DNA from: Sandaracinaceae bacterium
GTDB lineage: Bacteria; Myxococcota_A; Polyangia; Polyangiales; Sandaracinaceae
Length of the DNA stretch: 64,000 bases
Assembly (NCBI GenBank): GCA_040218145.1
Contig: JAVJQK010000113.1
Span: 124,001-188,000, forward strand
Direction of reading: 5' to 3'
The notes beneath the pieces are model-generated. The model saw only the letters and a list, made by a program, of their open reading frames with translations, made no database searches and had not been told where the DNA came from. Of the stretch, positions 1 through 8,184 are shown one piece after another (position 1 is the first letter of the stretch; each line of letters opens with the position of its first letter). A program made the position numbers and the translations under genes.

Positions 1-425
1 CGCACCTCGTCCACGCTCGAGGCCGCCTCCGGGCTGAACACGAGATCGGCCCAGCCCTCGCCGCTCGGGGCGTGGCACTTGATGGCCATGCGATGCGCCG
101 CGTCCAGCTCGTAGCGCGCGGCCTCGCGCCCCTCGACCGCCTCGGGGCGGCCGCTGAAGATCACGTCACAGGCCTGCTCCGTATCGAGATGGACACCCGG
201 CTGAACCCGCACCAGGCGGATGTCGAAGCCGGCGCCCGGGTCGCCTCCCGCCCCGCCCGCGGGCTGCACGGCCGGCTGCGCGGGGTGAATGGAGCGACGC
301 GCGGACGCCTCCGGGTCGTCGGGCTGCCCGTGCGTGCGCGAGCTCTGCGTGTGCCGAAAGGGGTTCACGCAGCAGCCCGAGAGGGCTCCGCTCACCAGAA
401 GCAGGACGACGATCGCGGGCCGCAT
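1..425 (-). CDS. Lipoprotein, 3' part cut by window edge
   Basis: The reading frame starts at ATG 423-425 on the minus strand and runs off the left edge, so about 141 residues are visible. The N-terminus is a hydrophobic signal ending in a lipobox (LSGC, Cys18), which predicts an envelope lipoprotein. A Pro/Ala/Gly-rich linker follows (residues about 30-65), then a small globular part with two cysteines (ACDV and IKCH). I do not recognise the family. It lies 34 bases downstream of ddl on the same strand and may be co-transcribed with it. Confidence 0.7.
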   Translation of the reverse strand, partial: MRPAIVVLLLVSGALSGCCVNPFRHTQSSRTHGQPDDPEASARRSIHPAQPAVQPAGGAGGDPGAGFDIRLVRVQPGVHLDTEQACDVIFSGRPEAVEGREAARYELDAAHRMAIKCHAPSGEGWADLVFSPEAASSVDEV

Positions 426-459
426 GTCGCGCTCGGGCTACGGCCCGCGCCGTCTCCTG

Positions 460-1461
460 TCAACCGGCCGCGAGGGCGGTCTCGTCGGCGGCCTGCGGCG
501 GCTCGGACGGTCGCTCCGCGAGCGCCTCCGCGCAGCCGACCGTCGCCCGCTCGAGGATGGCCTCGCAGAGATCGGCGTAGTCGTAGCCCGCGCCGGCCGC
601 GATCTTGGGCAGGAGAGAGGTCGGGGTCAGCCCCGGGAGGGTGTTGACCTCGAGCACGTACTCGTTCTCGCCCTCGGTCACGATCATGTCGACGCGGGCC
701 GCGCTGGTGACCCCGAGGCACGCCGCGGCGCGCTCGGCGATGTTGAGCACGCCCTTGTAGCGGGTGGGGGCCAGTCGGGCCGGGAAGTGATACTCGCTCT
801 GGCCCGCCTGGTACTTCGAGCGGTAGTCGTAGAACTGCCCGCGCGGCACGATCTCGATGGCCCCGAGCGCGCGTCCGTCGAGGATGCCGACCTGGACCTC
901 GCGTCCACCCACGAAGCGCTCGACGAGGACGGAGCGATCGAACTGGGCGGCGTCCGCGAGGCGCGCCCGCAGCTCGTCCAGGTCCGAGGCTTTGCCCGCG
1001 CCCACGCTCGATCCGGCCCGGCGCGGCTTCACGAACGCCGGGTACCCGAAGGAGCCGTGCACCTCTTCGACGCGCGCGAGATCGGCGCTGTCCAGGGTGT
1101 AGTACGGGGGCGTCGGGACGTTGTAGAGGCGGAACAGCTCCTTGCTCTTGAGCTTGTCCATCGCGAGCGCGCTCGCGAGCACCCCGCTGCCCGTGTAGGG
1201 GATGCCGAGCAGCTCGAGCATCCCCTGGACGCAGCCGTCCTCCCCGTAGGGGCCGTGCAGCGCGATGAACGCCACGTCGATCGGGTTCTGGCGCAGCACG
1301 CGATCCAGGTCGCGGTCGACGTAGATGCGCTGGACGTCGTAGCCGCGCTCGGTCAGCGCCTTGGCCACGCCCTCACCCGTCTTGAGCGAGATCTCCCGCT
1401 CCGAGCCCAGGCCTCCCAGCAGAACCCCGACGCGCGCGCCCTTGAATGTCTCTGCGTTCAT
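460..1461 (-). CDS. ddl: D-alanine--D-alanine ligase
   Basis: This 333-residue ATP-grasp enzyme joins two D-alanines for peptidoglycan precursor synthesis in the cytoplasm. Visible signatures are the N-terminal VGVLLGGLGSEREISL motif (residues 11-26), LHGPYGEDGCVQG, the ATP-grasp segment VKPRRAGSSVGAGK, and the C-terminal EVNTLPGLTPTSLLPK with the Mg-binding Asn. Length is normal for Ddl. The start is ATG 1459-1461 because a good AGGAG lies upstream (minus strand); the open frame extends further upstream but has no family match there. Confidence 0.95.
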   Translation of the reverse strand: MNAETFKGARVGVLLGGLGSEREISLKTGEGVAKALTERGYDVQRIYVDRDLDRVLRQNPIDVAFIALHGPYGEDGCVQGMLELLGIPYTGSGVLASALAMDKLKSKELFRLYNVPTPPYYTLDSADLARVEEVHGSFGYPAFVKPRRAGSSVGAGKASDLDELRARLADAAQFDRSVLVERFVGGREVQVGILDGRALGAIEIVPRGQFYDYRSKYQAGQSEYHFPARLAPTRYKGVLNIAERAAACLGVTSAARVDMIVTEGENEYVLEVNTLPGLTPTSLLPKIAAGAGYDYADLCEAILERATVGCAEALAERPSEPPQAADETALAAG

Positions 1462-1688
1462 CGTTCTACAGCTCCTCTCGCCCGGAGGGGCGATGCGAAG
1501 GCCAGGCCAAAGGCGCGACCCTCTTTCTTTTCGGCAGGTTGGGAGTTCCGGGCCCGGGCCGGCGTGTCTCCGCGGACACGACCGTGATTCCCTATGTGCT
1601 CGGTACTCCGCGCGGTCGAAGGCCGTCAAGAAACCGGAGAGAAGCGCACCGTCTAGCACGTTCGAGGGGGGCAGCCTCGGAAAAACCG

Positions 1689-3464
1689 TCACTCGGGCGG
1701 GGGGTCACCAGGCGTGGAGGGATCTCGCCGTGAGGGCGCGGGCGGCGGCGGCCCTGGCGCCGGAGACGACTCCGCCCCCGTCGCCTCTGTGCGGCCCGCG
1801 CCCTCCCCCGTTCCGAGCACGTGCAGGGCGAAGCGACCTCGCCCGTGGTGGTGCAGCTCGAGGCTCAGCACCTCCCGCACCTCCGCGCAGCGCGAGAGCG
1901 TCGCGTACGGGTCGGGCCCCGAGTCGCTGACCACCAGCGCGCCGTCCGTGGCGCGGAGGAAGAGATCGAGATCCTCCGCCTCCTCGTCTCCGGCCGCCGC
2001 GACGGCCAGGCACTCGCCCGCCTCGAGCACGACCGTGCGGCGGAACGGCGACTCCTGCCGGAGCTCCGCGTTGAGCACGAACCGGGGCGTGTAGCCGCGG
2101 AGTCGGTACGGCGCCGTCGCCTCCTCGACCCGCAGCGCCTGGATCGAGGTGACGCTGTCCGGGGCGCGGAGCAGCGCCAAGGCGTACGCCCCGTCCCGGC
2201 CGTAGCCCTTGACCGCCACGCGCATGACCGAGGGCTGATCGCGGCACGCGCGGACCCGCGCCGTGGACTGCACGGCCGTGTCTCGGTCGACCTCGCGCCC
2301 CGCGTCGTCGGCCAGGTAGAGGTCCAGGTCCATGCCCTCGTGCGACGCGGCGCCCGCGATCAGCGCGCAGCCAGGGCCGATGACGACGTCGTGGGTGCGG
2401 ACCTCGCCCGGCACGATCGCCGCGTCCCGGCTGACGAAGAGCGGCGGCGCGAACCCGCGGTTCTGGAGCGGCGCGGCCATGACGCCGAGGGCGAGGGCCG
2501 GGTCGTCGACGCGCTCGTCGTGGGGCTCGGGCGCCGGCTCGCCGGGCGCCGCGTCCGGCTCCTCCGCCGGGCCCACCGCGACCATCACGCCCACCGCCCC
2601 CGCCCCCTCGAACGCGCGCAGCTCCACCGTGTGGCGACCCGCCTCGCTCGGGCAGTGCTCGATCGACGGCTCGGCGTCCTGCGCCAGATCGCGCGCCACC
2701 TCGACGCCTGCGGCGTCGAAGAGGAACAGATCGATGTCTCGCAGCCCCTCGCCGCTCCGCCCCGTCGCGACGTAGCAGCGCCCGGGCTCGAGCATCACGG
2801 GCAGCCGCACGACGGAGCCTTCGGTCACCCGCTCGAGGAGCGGCGCGCCCACGGGCGAGAAGCCGCGGGCCCGGAGCGCGCTCCGGCTGCGGGCCAGATG
2901 CTCTTCCACGTCGCGGAAGGGGACCCGCGGGGCGAGCACCCCCTCGAAGAGCCCATCGAAGCCGTCCCCCACCTCGGGCTCGCTGCGGAAATGCGCCACC
3001 ATGACCGCGCCGGCCCCCTCGCGGGCCCGGATCACCAGGTGGTGGGGCCGCACCATCGCGTCGCCCTCTCCCTGCGGGCAGACGTGGACCAGACCGCCCT
3101 CGCCGTCGATCGACTCGGTCGCCGCCACGTCGCCCTGCCCGTCGTGCAGGGTCAACGTCAGATCGCGGATCGATCCGCCTCCGAGGGCCAGGAAGGTGCT
3201 GCACTTGCCCACCCCGAGGTCGAGCGGGAACGAGACGCCCCGGTCCTCCAGGACGAACGCCCGGGTGAGCCCCACCTCTTCACCGTATCCCCGATGACGC
3301 ATGCGCTGCCGGAGGCGGGCGTGACGCCGGTTCAGCGCGTCGAGCGGCCCGGCCTCGTCCGGGAGCAGGCTCAGCGGGCGCGTCGGCGCCGCCTCCGGGG
3401 GGCCGCAGCCGACCGCGGCGAGCGCGAGCAGGAGCCCCGCGACGCCCCTCATCGCGCCCCTCAT
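1689..3464 (-). CDS. Lipoprotein with four repeated Cys-pair modules
   Basis: The 591-residue product begins with a signal and lipobox (LAAVGC, Cys20). It then has four copies of a roughly 100-residue module. Each copy starts with a RG[YF] segment, has a Gly-x-Cys strand, a (D/E)(L/I)(D/T)L(F/Y/T)L strand resembling the PPC pre-peptidase fold, and a second Cys. The paired cysteines are 88/129, 230/271, 366/407 and 485/526, each exactly 41 residues apart. The C-terminus is a Pro/Glu-rich tail. The start ATG overlaps the stop of the upstream lipoprotein gene as ATGA (3461-3464), so the two are translationally coupled. Function is unknown; a periplasmic or surface binding role is inferred. Confidence 0.85.
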   Translation of the reverse strand: MRGAMRGVAGLLLALAAVGCGPPEAAPTRPLSLLPDEAGPLDALNRRHARLRQRMRHRGYGEEVGLTRAFVLEDRGVSFPLDLGVGKCSTFLALGGGSIRDLTLTLHDGQGDVAATESIDGEGGLVHVCPQGEGDAMVRPHHLVIRAREGAGAVMVAHFRSEPEVGDGFDGLFEGVLAPRVPFRDVEEHLARSRSALRARGFSPVGAPLLERVTEGSVVRLPVMLEPGRCYVATGRSGEGLRDIDLFLFDAAGVEVARDLAQDAEPSIEHCPSEAGRHTVELRAFEGAGAVGVMVAVGPAEEPDAAPGEPAPEPHDERVDDPALALGVMAAPLQNRGFAPPLFVSRDAAIVPGEVRTHDVVIGPGCALIAGAASHEGMDLDLYLADDAGREVDRDTAVQSTARVRACRDQPSVMRVAVKGYGRDGAYALALLRAPDSVTSIQALRVEEATAPYRLRGYTPRFVLNAELRQESPFRRTVVLEAGECLAVAAAGDEEAEDLDLFLRATDGALVVSDSGPDPYATLSRCAEVREVLSLELHHHGRGRFALHVLGTGEGAGRTEATGAESSPAPGPPPPAPSRRDPSTPGDPPPE

Positions 3465-4006
3465 CTGCCCTCGCGGCTCGCTTCGGCCGCTCCATCGCGG
3501 AAGAGATCGTCCATGCGCACCTCGAGCCCGGTCGGCCCGCGGAAGATGCGCACCTCGAACAGGCCGCTCCCCGCCGCGGCGCGGACCGCGACGAAGTAGG
3601 TGCCGGACTGTGACGGACAGAAGCGCAGCGCGGCGCTCGCGCCGTCCATCGCGTCCTGCACGACCTCCCCGCCGTCGCTGTCGAACACGCGCAGGTTCAG
3701 CTCGCGCAGCGCCGAGGATCCGGCCCCGAGCACGAGGTAGCAGGTCCCGGCGCGCATCGGCTGCTCCCGCACGTCCGCGGCCTGGTCGACGAGGAACCCC
3801 CGCCATGGCTCTCCCAGCGCGCTGAAGCCCCGCGTCTGCACGACGTCCGAGGCGCTCTCCATGGCCTGCTGGACGCGCGGAGAGCGGTAGTCCGCGGCCC
3901 GCGGCGTATCCCCCGGCCCCTCCGCCGGCGCGCCCGCGGGATCCGCGAGCGCGGCTTCGCCGTCGCAGGCGGTGAGGAGGAGCGCGAGCGCGAGCGAGAC
4001 ACGCAC
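3461..4006 (-). CDS. Small lipoprotein with one Cys-pair module
   Basis: This 181-residue lipoprotein (lipobox LLTAC, Cys14) starts at GTG 4004-4006, which puts a proper signal peptide at the N-terminus; the longer open frame upstream is not signal-like. Its C-terminal half carries one copy of the module repeated four times in the downstream protein: a TRGFSALG segment, GTCYLVLG, NLRVFDSDGG and a second Cys 41 residues after the first. It overlaps the downstream gene by ATGA. The pair may form one surface assembly; no enzymatic motif is seen. Confidence 0.8.
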   Translation of the reverse strand: MRVSLALALLLTACDGEAALADPAGAPAEGPGDTPRAADYRSPRVQQAMESASDVVQTRGFSALGEPWRGFLVDQAADVREQPMRAGTCYLVLGAGSSALRELNLRVFDSDGGEVVQDAMDGASAALRFCPSQSGTYFVAVRAAAGSGLFEVRIFRGPTGLEVRMDDLFRDGAAEASREGR

Positions 4007-4079
4007 GGGGCCAGCTTTAGCACGCCCGCCGGAGTCGCACGGAGGGCTCTCTCGCGCTTCGTGCTCTTCAGGAAGTCGC

Positions 4080-4108
4080 GGGCAAGGGCAGGGGCAAGGG
4101 CAAGGGGG
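4080..4108. repeat. Short GGGCAA-type direct repeat
   Basis: Four imperfect tandem units of GGGCA/GGGCAA lie in the 115-base gap between the lipoprotein pair and the HEAT-repeat gene. On the minus strand this reads as TTGCCC units. It looks like a simple-sequence slippage tract; no function is evident. Confidence 0.6.
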
Positions 4109-4121
4109 CGGCTGGCGCCGC

Positions 4122-5084
4122 CTACTCCGGCATCGGGGGCAGGTTGAGCGGCACGCCGCCGCCCTCTGCGCCGCCCGACTGACGATCACGGATCTCCTGG
4201 ATCGCCGCGTCGATGGCCGTGCGCACCGAGCTGCTCCGCTCGACGGCGCGCCGATCGCGCAGCGCGGGGATGCTGAGCGCGTCCCCGACCCGCCCGAGGG
4301 ACTGCGCCGCCCGGGCCCGGATCTGGGAGTCGTCGAAGCGGATGAGTCGGACCAAGGCGTCCACCTTCTCCGGCCCCTCGAGCGCGCTCAGCGCGTTGAC
4401 GGCCTCCAGCCGCTCGTCCATGTCGCGGTCGCCGTCGCGCACGAACCCCTCGAGCTGCTCGACCGCGCCCGGATCGCGCAGCCGGCCGAGGCTCCGGATC
4501 GCGTCCAGGCGGACGTCCTTCTCGGGATCGCGCAGCAGAGTCAGGAGCGGCTGTGTCGCGCGGCGATCCCGGATCACGCCGAGCGCGAGCGCGGCCCACT
4601 GCCGCGCGGCCGCCTCCCGGTCGCGCAGCAGCTCGAGCAAGGCGGGCACGGCGGCGGGATCGGGCAGGCGCCAGATGGCCGCCGCGGCGACGACCCGCAC
4701 GTCCACCACGGGGTCACGGAGCGCCCGCACGAGGTCCGGGACCGCGTCGCGCGCCGCCAGGCGACCTAGGGCGCGGCCGGACGAGGCGCGGACCCGCCAG
4801 TCGCGATCCTCGCGGATGCGCGTGCGCAGCAGCGGCACGATGGTCTCGCGGTGGTCGTATCCGCGCCGGCCCAGCAGGTCGGCCGCCCGCGCGCGCTCCT
4901 CGGGGCTGCCGTCGGAGAGCTGCTCGGTGGCCGTGCGCAGCTCCGCGTCCCCGAGGTCCTGCGCGTGCGCCTGCGTCGGCCAGGCCGGCAGCGCGCCACC
5001 GAGCAGCAGCGCTCCAGAGAGGAGCGCGCTCCAGCTGGCGGGCCATCGGGTGGCCCAGCGCCATCGCCAACGAGTCACGGTCAT
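4122..5084 (-). CDS. HEAT-repeat (PBS lyase-type) exported protein
   Basis: The 320-residue protein has a long N-terminal signal (residues about 1-42, ending near THAQA/QAHAQ) and then seven or so HEAT repeats. They can be followed by recurrent ALGRLA, DPVVDVR, WAALALG and DPEKDVRLDAIRSLG segments. Such alpha-solenoids act as protein-binding scaffolds; no catalytic residues are seen. The tail is Gly/Pro-rich. It is likely periplasmic. It sits between the kinase gene and the lipoprotein pair on the same strand. Confidence 0.8.
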   Translation of the reverse strand: MTVTRWRWRWATRWPASWSALLSGALLLGGALPAWPTQAHAQDLGDAELRTATEQLSDGSPEERARAADLLGRRGYDHRETIVPLLRTRIREDRDWRVRASSGRALGRLAARDAVPDLVRALRDPVVDVRVVAAAAIWRLPDPAAVPALLELLRDREAAARQWAALALGVIRDRRATQPLLTLLRDPEKDVRLDAIRSLGRLRDPGAVEQLEGFVRDGDRDMDERLEAVNALSALEGPEKVDALVRLIRFDDSQIRARAAQSLGRVGDALSIPALRDRRAVERSSSVRTAIDAAIQEIRDRQSGGAEGGGVPLNLPPMPE

Positions 5085-5143
5085 GTCCCCCGAAGCCCCG
5101 AGGGGCCTCGATCAATGTACCACGGACGTCTCGCGGGCCGCGT

Positions 5144-6892
5144 TCATTCAGCCTCGGCCGCGGCCTCGTCTCGCATCACGTCGCGCAGCGCCTCGAAGCT
5201 CATGAAGTGCGTCACGAGCTCGCCCGAGCGGGCGGCGATGTCGTCGAGGAGGCGCTGCACCTCCTCGTCCACGCGGCGGGTCTTGTCGCGCAGCGCGTCC
5301 AGGTCGATGTCCCCCTCCGCGTTCAGGGTGCCGAGGCGCCCCTTGAGCTGCGCGATCTGGAAGCGCAGGTCGTCGCGGTCGCGCTCGCGTCGCGCGATGT
5401 CGCGGGTCAACACGCCCACCGCGTCCTGCGCCTCCACCCAGACGCTCGCGAGCTTGCCCGCGTCGCGGAGGCGCGTCACCGCGTCGGGGTCGAGGTCCCC
5501 CTTGGGCGGCGGCGCGGGCGGCAGCCACCCCCACGCCTCGCGCAGGGGCGCCTCGAGCTCGCCCAGCCGACCGAGCGCCGCGGCGCGCTTCTTCGACAGC
5601 TCGTCGATCGCGCGGAGCGCCCGGGACTCGTCCCGCCCCAGCACGTCGATGGCGTTGCCGACCCGGAGCCGCGCGTGCCGGATCTCGTCCTCTTGTTTCA
5701 TCACCGCCGACGCGCTCCGGTCCAGCTCCGCGCGCCGCCGCGCCAGCTCTCCGATCGCGCGCTCGAGCGCGTCGAGCGAGACGGTCAGCCACTCGGGGGC
5801 CGCGCCGCCGTGGGCGCGCACGGTCAGCTCGCGGAAGCGCGCGACCCGCCGATCCCAGGCGTCGGTGGAGCTCGAGACGGTGTCCCGCTCGACCCGCTTC
5901 GGCAGCTCGGTCGCGAGCGCGTCCGCGAAGCCGCTGTCGTTCAGCGTGGGGAACATGCTGGGCCGCGGCAGGAGCTCGCCCACCTTCCGCAGCTCCTCGT
6001 ACAGGTGGTACGCGTCGGCGTGCCGATGGCTCGGCTCCTTTTGCAGGAGCTGCGTCACGACCTCGTCCAGCTCCCGCGGGATGCCCGTCGCGCGCTCGGA
6101 GGGCGGCGGCGCCGTCTCGCGCATGTGCTTGAGGATGAGGTCGGGGGTCGGTCCGTCGAACGGCGGCTCCCCGGTGAGCATCTCGTAGAGCACGCAGCCC
6201 AGCGCGTAGAGGTCGGCCTTCCCCGTCAGCGGCGTGCCGCGCGCCTGCTCCGGGGCCATGTACTCGGGCGTTCCGAACACGGCGCCCGTGGCCGTCAGGC
6301 GGATCTCCCCCTTCATCTTCGCGAGCCCGAAGTCGAGGATCTTCACGAAGTCGCCGCCGCCGTGCGCGCGCCGCAGGAGGTGCACGTTCTCCGGCTTGAT
6401 GTCGCGGTGGATCACGTCCAGCTCGTGCGCGCGGCTGAGCGCCGACGCCATCTGTCGCGCGATGTCGACCGCTCGGGGCACCGGGAGCGGGCCCCGGCCG
6501 ATCGTGTCCGCGAGGGACTCGCCCTCGAGGAACTCCATCACCAGGTAGACCAGCCCGTCGGGCGTCTCGCCGTAGTCGGTGATGTCGATGATGTGCTCGT
6601 GGTCGATCTTGTTGGCCGCCTTCGCCTCGCGCAGGAAGCGGCGCCGGTTGGTCGGATCGCCCGCGAGATCGGGAGAGAGGAACTTGATGGCCACGTCGCG
6701 GCCCACCACGTCGTGTCGCGCGCGGTAGACCGTGCCCATGCCCCCCGCGCCCACCTTCTCCGTGATCACGTAGCGGCCGCCGATCGTGCGTCCGAGCAGC
6801 GCGTCCGGGAGCTGCTCCAGCTCACCGCCGTCGAGCGGGCAGACGCGGGGCTCTCCCCGCCACTTCGCTCCGCAGATGGTGCAACGCCACAC
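5144..6892 (-). CDS. Zinc-ribbon Ser/Thr protein kinase with coiled-coil tail
   Basis: A 582-residue cytoplasmic kinase. Residues 4-20 form a zinc-ribbon start (CTIC and CPLDGG). The kinase domain spans about 41-320: Gly loop GAGGMG (48-53), ATP Lys70, catalytic HRDIKPEN (162-169), DFG (187-189) and GTPEYMAPEQ activation segment. Residues about 380-570 are rich in Arg/Glu/Ala heptads (coiled coil). No membrane helix is visible. I chose GTG 6890-6892 because it starts just before the zinc ribbon; an in-frame ATG at 6976 would run into the divergent gene. The same ribbon-kinase design recurs at 20661. Confidence 0.88.
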   Translation of the reverse strand: MWRCTICGAKWRGEPRVCPLDGGELEQLPDALLGRTIGGRYVITEKVGAGGMGTVYRARHDVVGRDVAIKFLSPDLAGDPTNRRRFLREAKAANKIDHEHIIDITDYGETPDGLVYLVMEFLEGESLADTIGRGPLPVPRAVDIARQMASALSRAHELDVIHRDIKPENVHLLRRAHGGGDFVKILDFGLAKMKGEIRLTATGAVFGTPEYMAPEQARGTPLTGKADLYALGCVLYEMLTGEPPFDGPTPDLILKHMRETAPPPSERATGIPRELDEVVTQLLQKEPSHRHADAYHLYEELRKVGELLPRPSMFPTLNDSGFADALATELPKRVERDTVSSSTDAWDRRVARFRELTVRAHGGAAPEWLTVSLDALERAIGELARRRAELDRSASAVMKQEDEIRHARLRVGNAIDVLGRDESRALRAIDELSKKRAAALGRLGELEAPLREAWGWLPPAPPPKGDLDPDAVTRLRDAGKLASVWVEAQDAVGVLTRDIARRERDRDDLRFQIAQLKGRLGTLNAEGDIDLDALRDKTRRVDEEVQRLLDDIAARSGELVTHFMSFEALRDVMRDEAAAEAE

Positions 6893-6974
6893 GCTCTTCT
6901 CGCCTCGCCCGCGAGGGTAGCGCGAAACGCCGGCGCGTTGACCGTCTCGGGGCCGGATGCTAGCTCGCGCGCGC

Positions 6975-7649
6975 ATGTCGTCCGACTCTCAGGCCGCGCC
7001 GATCCCCTGGTATCGCTGGCCCGCCGTCCAGATTCGACGGCTCTACGACTGGACGATCCACTGGGCGGGCAGCCGCTTCGCCGTCCCCGCGCTCTTCCTC
7101 CTCGCGTTCGTCGAGGCGAGCTTCTTCCCGATCCCGCCCGACGTGCTGCTGACGGCGATGTGCCTCGGCAAGCCGAAGCGGGGGCTCCTCTACGCCGCGG
7201 TGTGCAGCGTCGGCTCGGTGAGCGGCGCGGTCCTGGGCTGGTACATCGGGATGTCGCTGTGGTCGGCCCTGGGCACCTCCGCCACGTGCCCCGAGTTCGA
7301 GGGGGGCGCGTGGATGTTCGAGCACATCCCGGGCTTCACCTGTGCGCAGTTCAGCGTCGTGCAGGAGCTCTACCGGGACAACGCGTGGATGGCGCTCTTC
7401 ACCGCGGCCTTCACGCCCATCCCCTTCAAGGTGTTCACCATCGCGGCCGGCGTCTTCGACGTCGCCCTGGCCACCCTGCTCTTCGCGAGCGCCGTCGGTC
7501 GCTCCGCGCGGTTCTTCCTGGTGGCGGGGCTGATCTTCAAGTTCGGGCCGCAGGTGCGCAGCTTCATCGAGAAGCGCTTCGAGCTGGTGACCCTGGTGTT
7601 CACCGTGCTGCTCGTGGGCGCGTTCGTGGCGCTGAGGCTCCTCCACTGA
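6975..7649 (+). CDS. DedA/YqaA-family membrane protein
   Basis: The 224-residue inner-membrane protein belongs to the SNARE-associated/DedA (YqaA) family. The signature FVEASFFPIPPDVLL follows the first hydrophobic segment, and further helices lie around GSVSGAVLGWYIGM, FTAAFTPIPFKVFTIAAG and the C-terminal TLVFTVLLVGAF. DedA relatives are linked to lipid transport and membrane homeostasis; the substrate here is not known. An in-frame ATG at 6957 would add six residues; neither start has a clear ribosome site. It is divergent from the kinase gene. Confidence 0.85.
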   Translation: MSSDSQAAPIPWYRWPAVQIRRLYDWTIHWAGSRFAVPALFLLAFVEASFFPIPPDVLLTAMCLGKPKRGLLYAAVCSVGSVSGAVLGWYIGMSLWSALGTSATCPEFEGGAWMFEHIPGFTCAQFSVVQELYRDNAWMALFTAAFTPIPFKVFTIAAGVFDVALATLLFASAVGRSARFFLVAGLIFKFGPQVRSFIEKRFELVTLVFTVLLVGAFVALRLLH

Positions 7650-7675
7650 GCACTGGGCGCCTGCCCCGGACATTG

Positions 7676-7704
7676 TTGACAAAGTCGATGCGCCTTCCCA
7701 GAGT
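7676..7704 (+). promoter_or_regulatory. Candidate promoter/operator of the rrf2-cys operon
   Basis: A perfect TTGACA (-35) at 7676-7681 is followed after 17 bases by a weak -10 (CAGAGT, 7699-7704), just before the Rrf2-family start at 7714. The -35 is embedded in a near-palindrome TTGAC-AAA-GTCGA, which could be an operator for autoregulation by the downstream Rrf2 protein. The weak -10 keeps confidence moderate. Confidence 0.4.
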
Positions 7705-7713
7705 CCGGGGGCA

Positions 7714-8172
7714 GTGAAGCTCTCGAACAAGGGCCGCTACGGCGTGAAGGCGATCTTCGACATCGCCTTCCACAACGACGGCAAGGCCACGCAGATCAAG
7801 GAGATCGCGGAGCGTCAGGCCATCCCGCCGCGCTTCCTCGAGCAGATCTTCCAGGATCTCAAGCGCGCGGGCCTGGTGCGATCCAAGCGCGGCCCCCGCG
7901 GCGGCTACCAGCTCGCGGTGCCCGCGGCCGACATCCGGCTCGGCGACATCATCCGCGCGCTCGAGGGCCCGCTGACCCTCAACTCGCCCAAGAAAGCCGG
8001 CGACGAGGACGGCGACGCCACCAGCCGCGCCGTGACCGAGGAGGCGTTCGACGACCTCGCCGAGCAGATCGAGGCGTGCTTCGACTCCCGCACCATCGAA
8101 GACCTCTGCGAGCGCGGTGAGGCGCTCGGCTACCGCCGCGACACCCCCGGCAAGTACGTCTACGTGATCTGA
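7714..8172 (+). CDS. Rrf2-family transcriptional regulator (CymR/IscR-like)
   Basis: The 152-residue protein opens with the Rrf2 winged helix: KGRYGVKAIFDIA, a recognition helix near IPPRFLEQIFQDLKRAGLV, and the wing SKRGPRGGYQLA. IscR uses three cysteines to bind [2Fe-2S]; here only Cys122 and Cys132 are present, so cluster binding is uncertain. It is the first gene of the cysteine operon, which makes it a plausible sensor of cysteine or sulfur status, like CymR. It starts with GTG, and its stop lies directly against the cysK start region. Confidence 0.88.
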   Translation: MKLSNKGRYGVKAIFDIAFHNDGKATQIKEIAERQAIPPRFLEQIFQDLKRAGLVRSKRGPRGGYQLAVPAADIRLGDIIRALEGPLTLNSPKKAGDEDGDATSRAVTEEAFDDLAEQIEACFDSRTIEDLCERGEALGYRRDTPGKYVYVI

Positions 8173-8184
8173 GTGGAGAGTTTC

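Noticed and set aside
4080-4108. GGGCAA repeat as a CRISPR or protein-binding array
   Set aside because: The units are five or six bases with no spacers, so it is simple-sequence DNA.
4553-7717. A plus-strand open frame of over 1000 codons opposite the HEAT and kinase genes
   Set aside because: It is an antisense shadow typical of very GC-rich coding DNA; the product is Arg/Ala low-complexity, while the minus-strand proteins have clear kinase and HEAT motifs.
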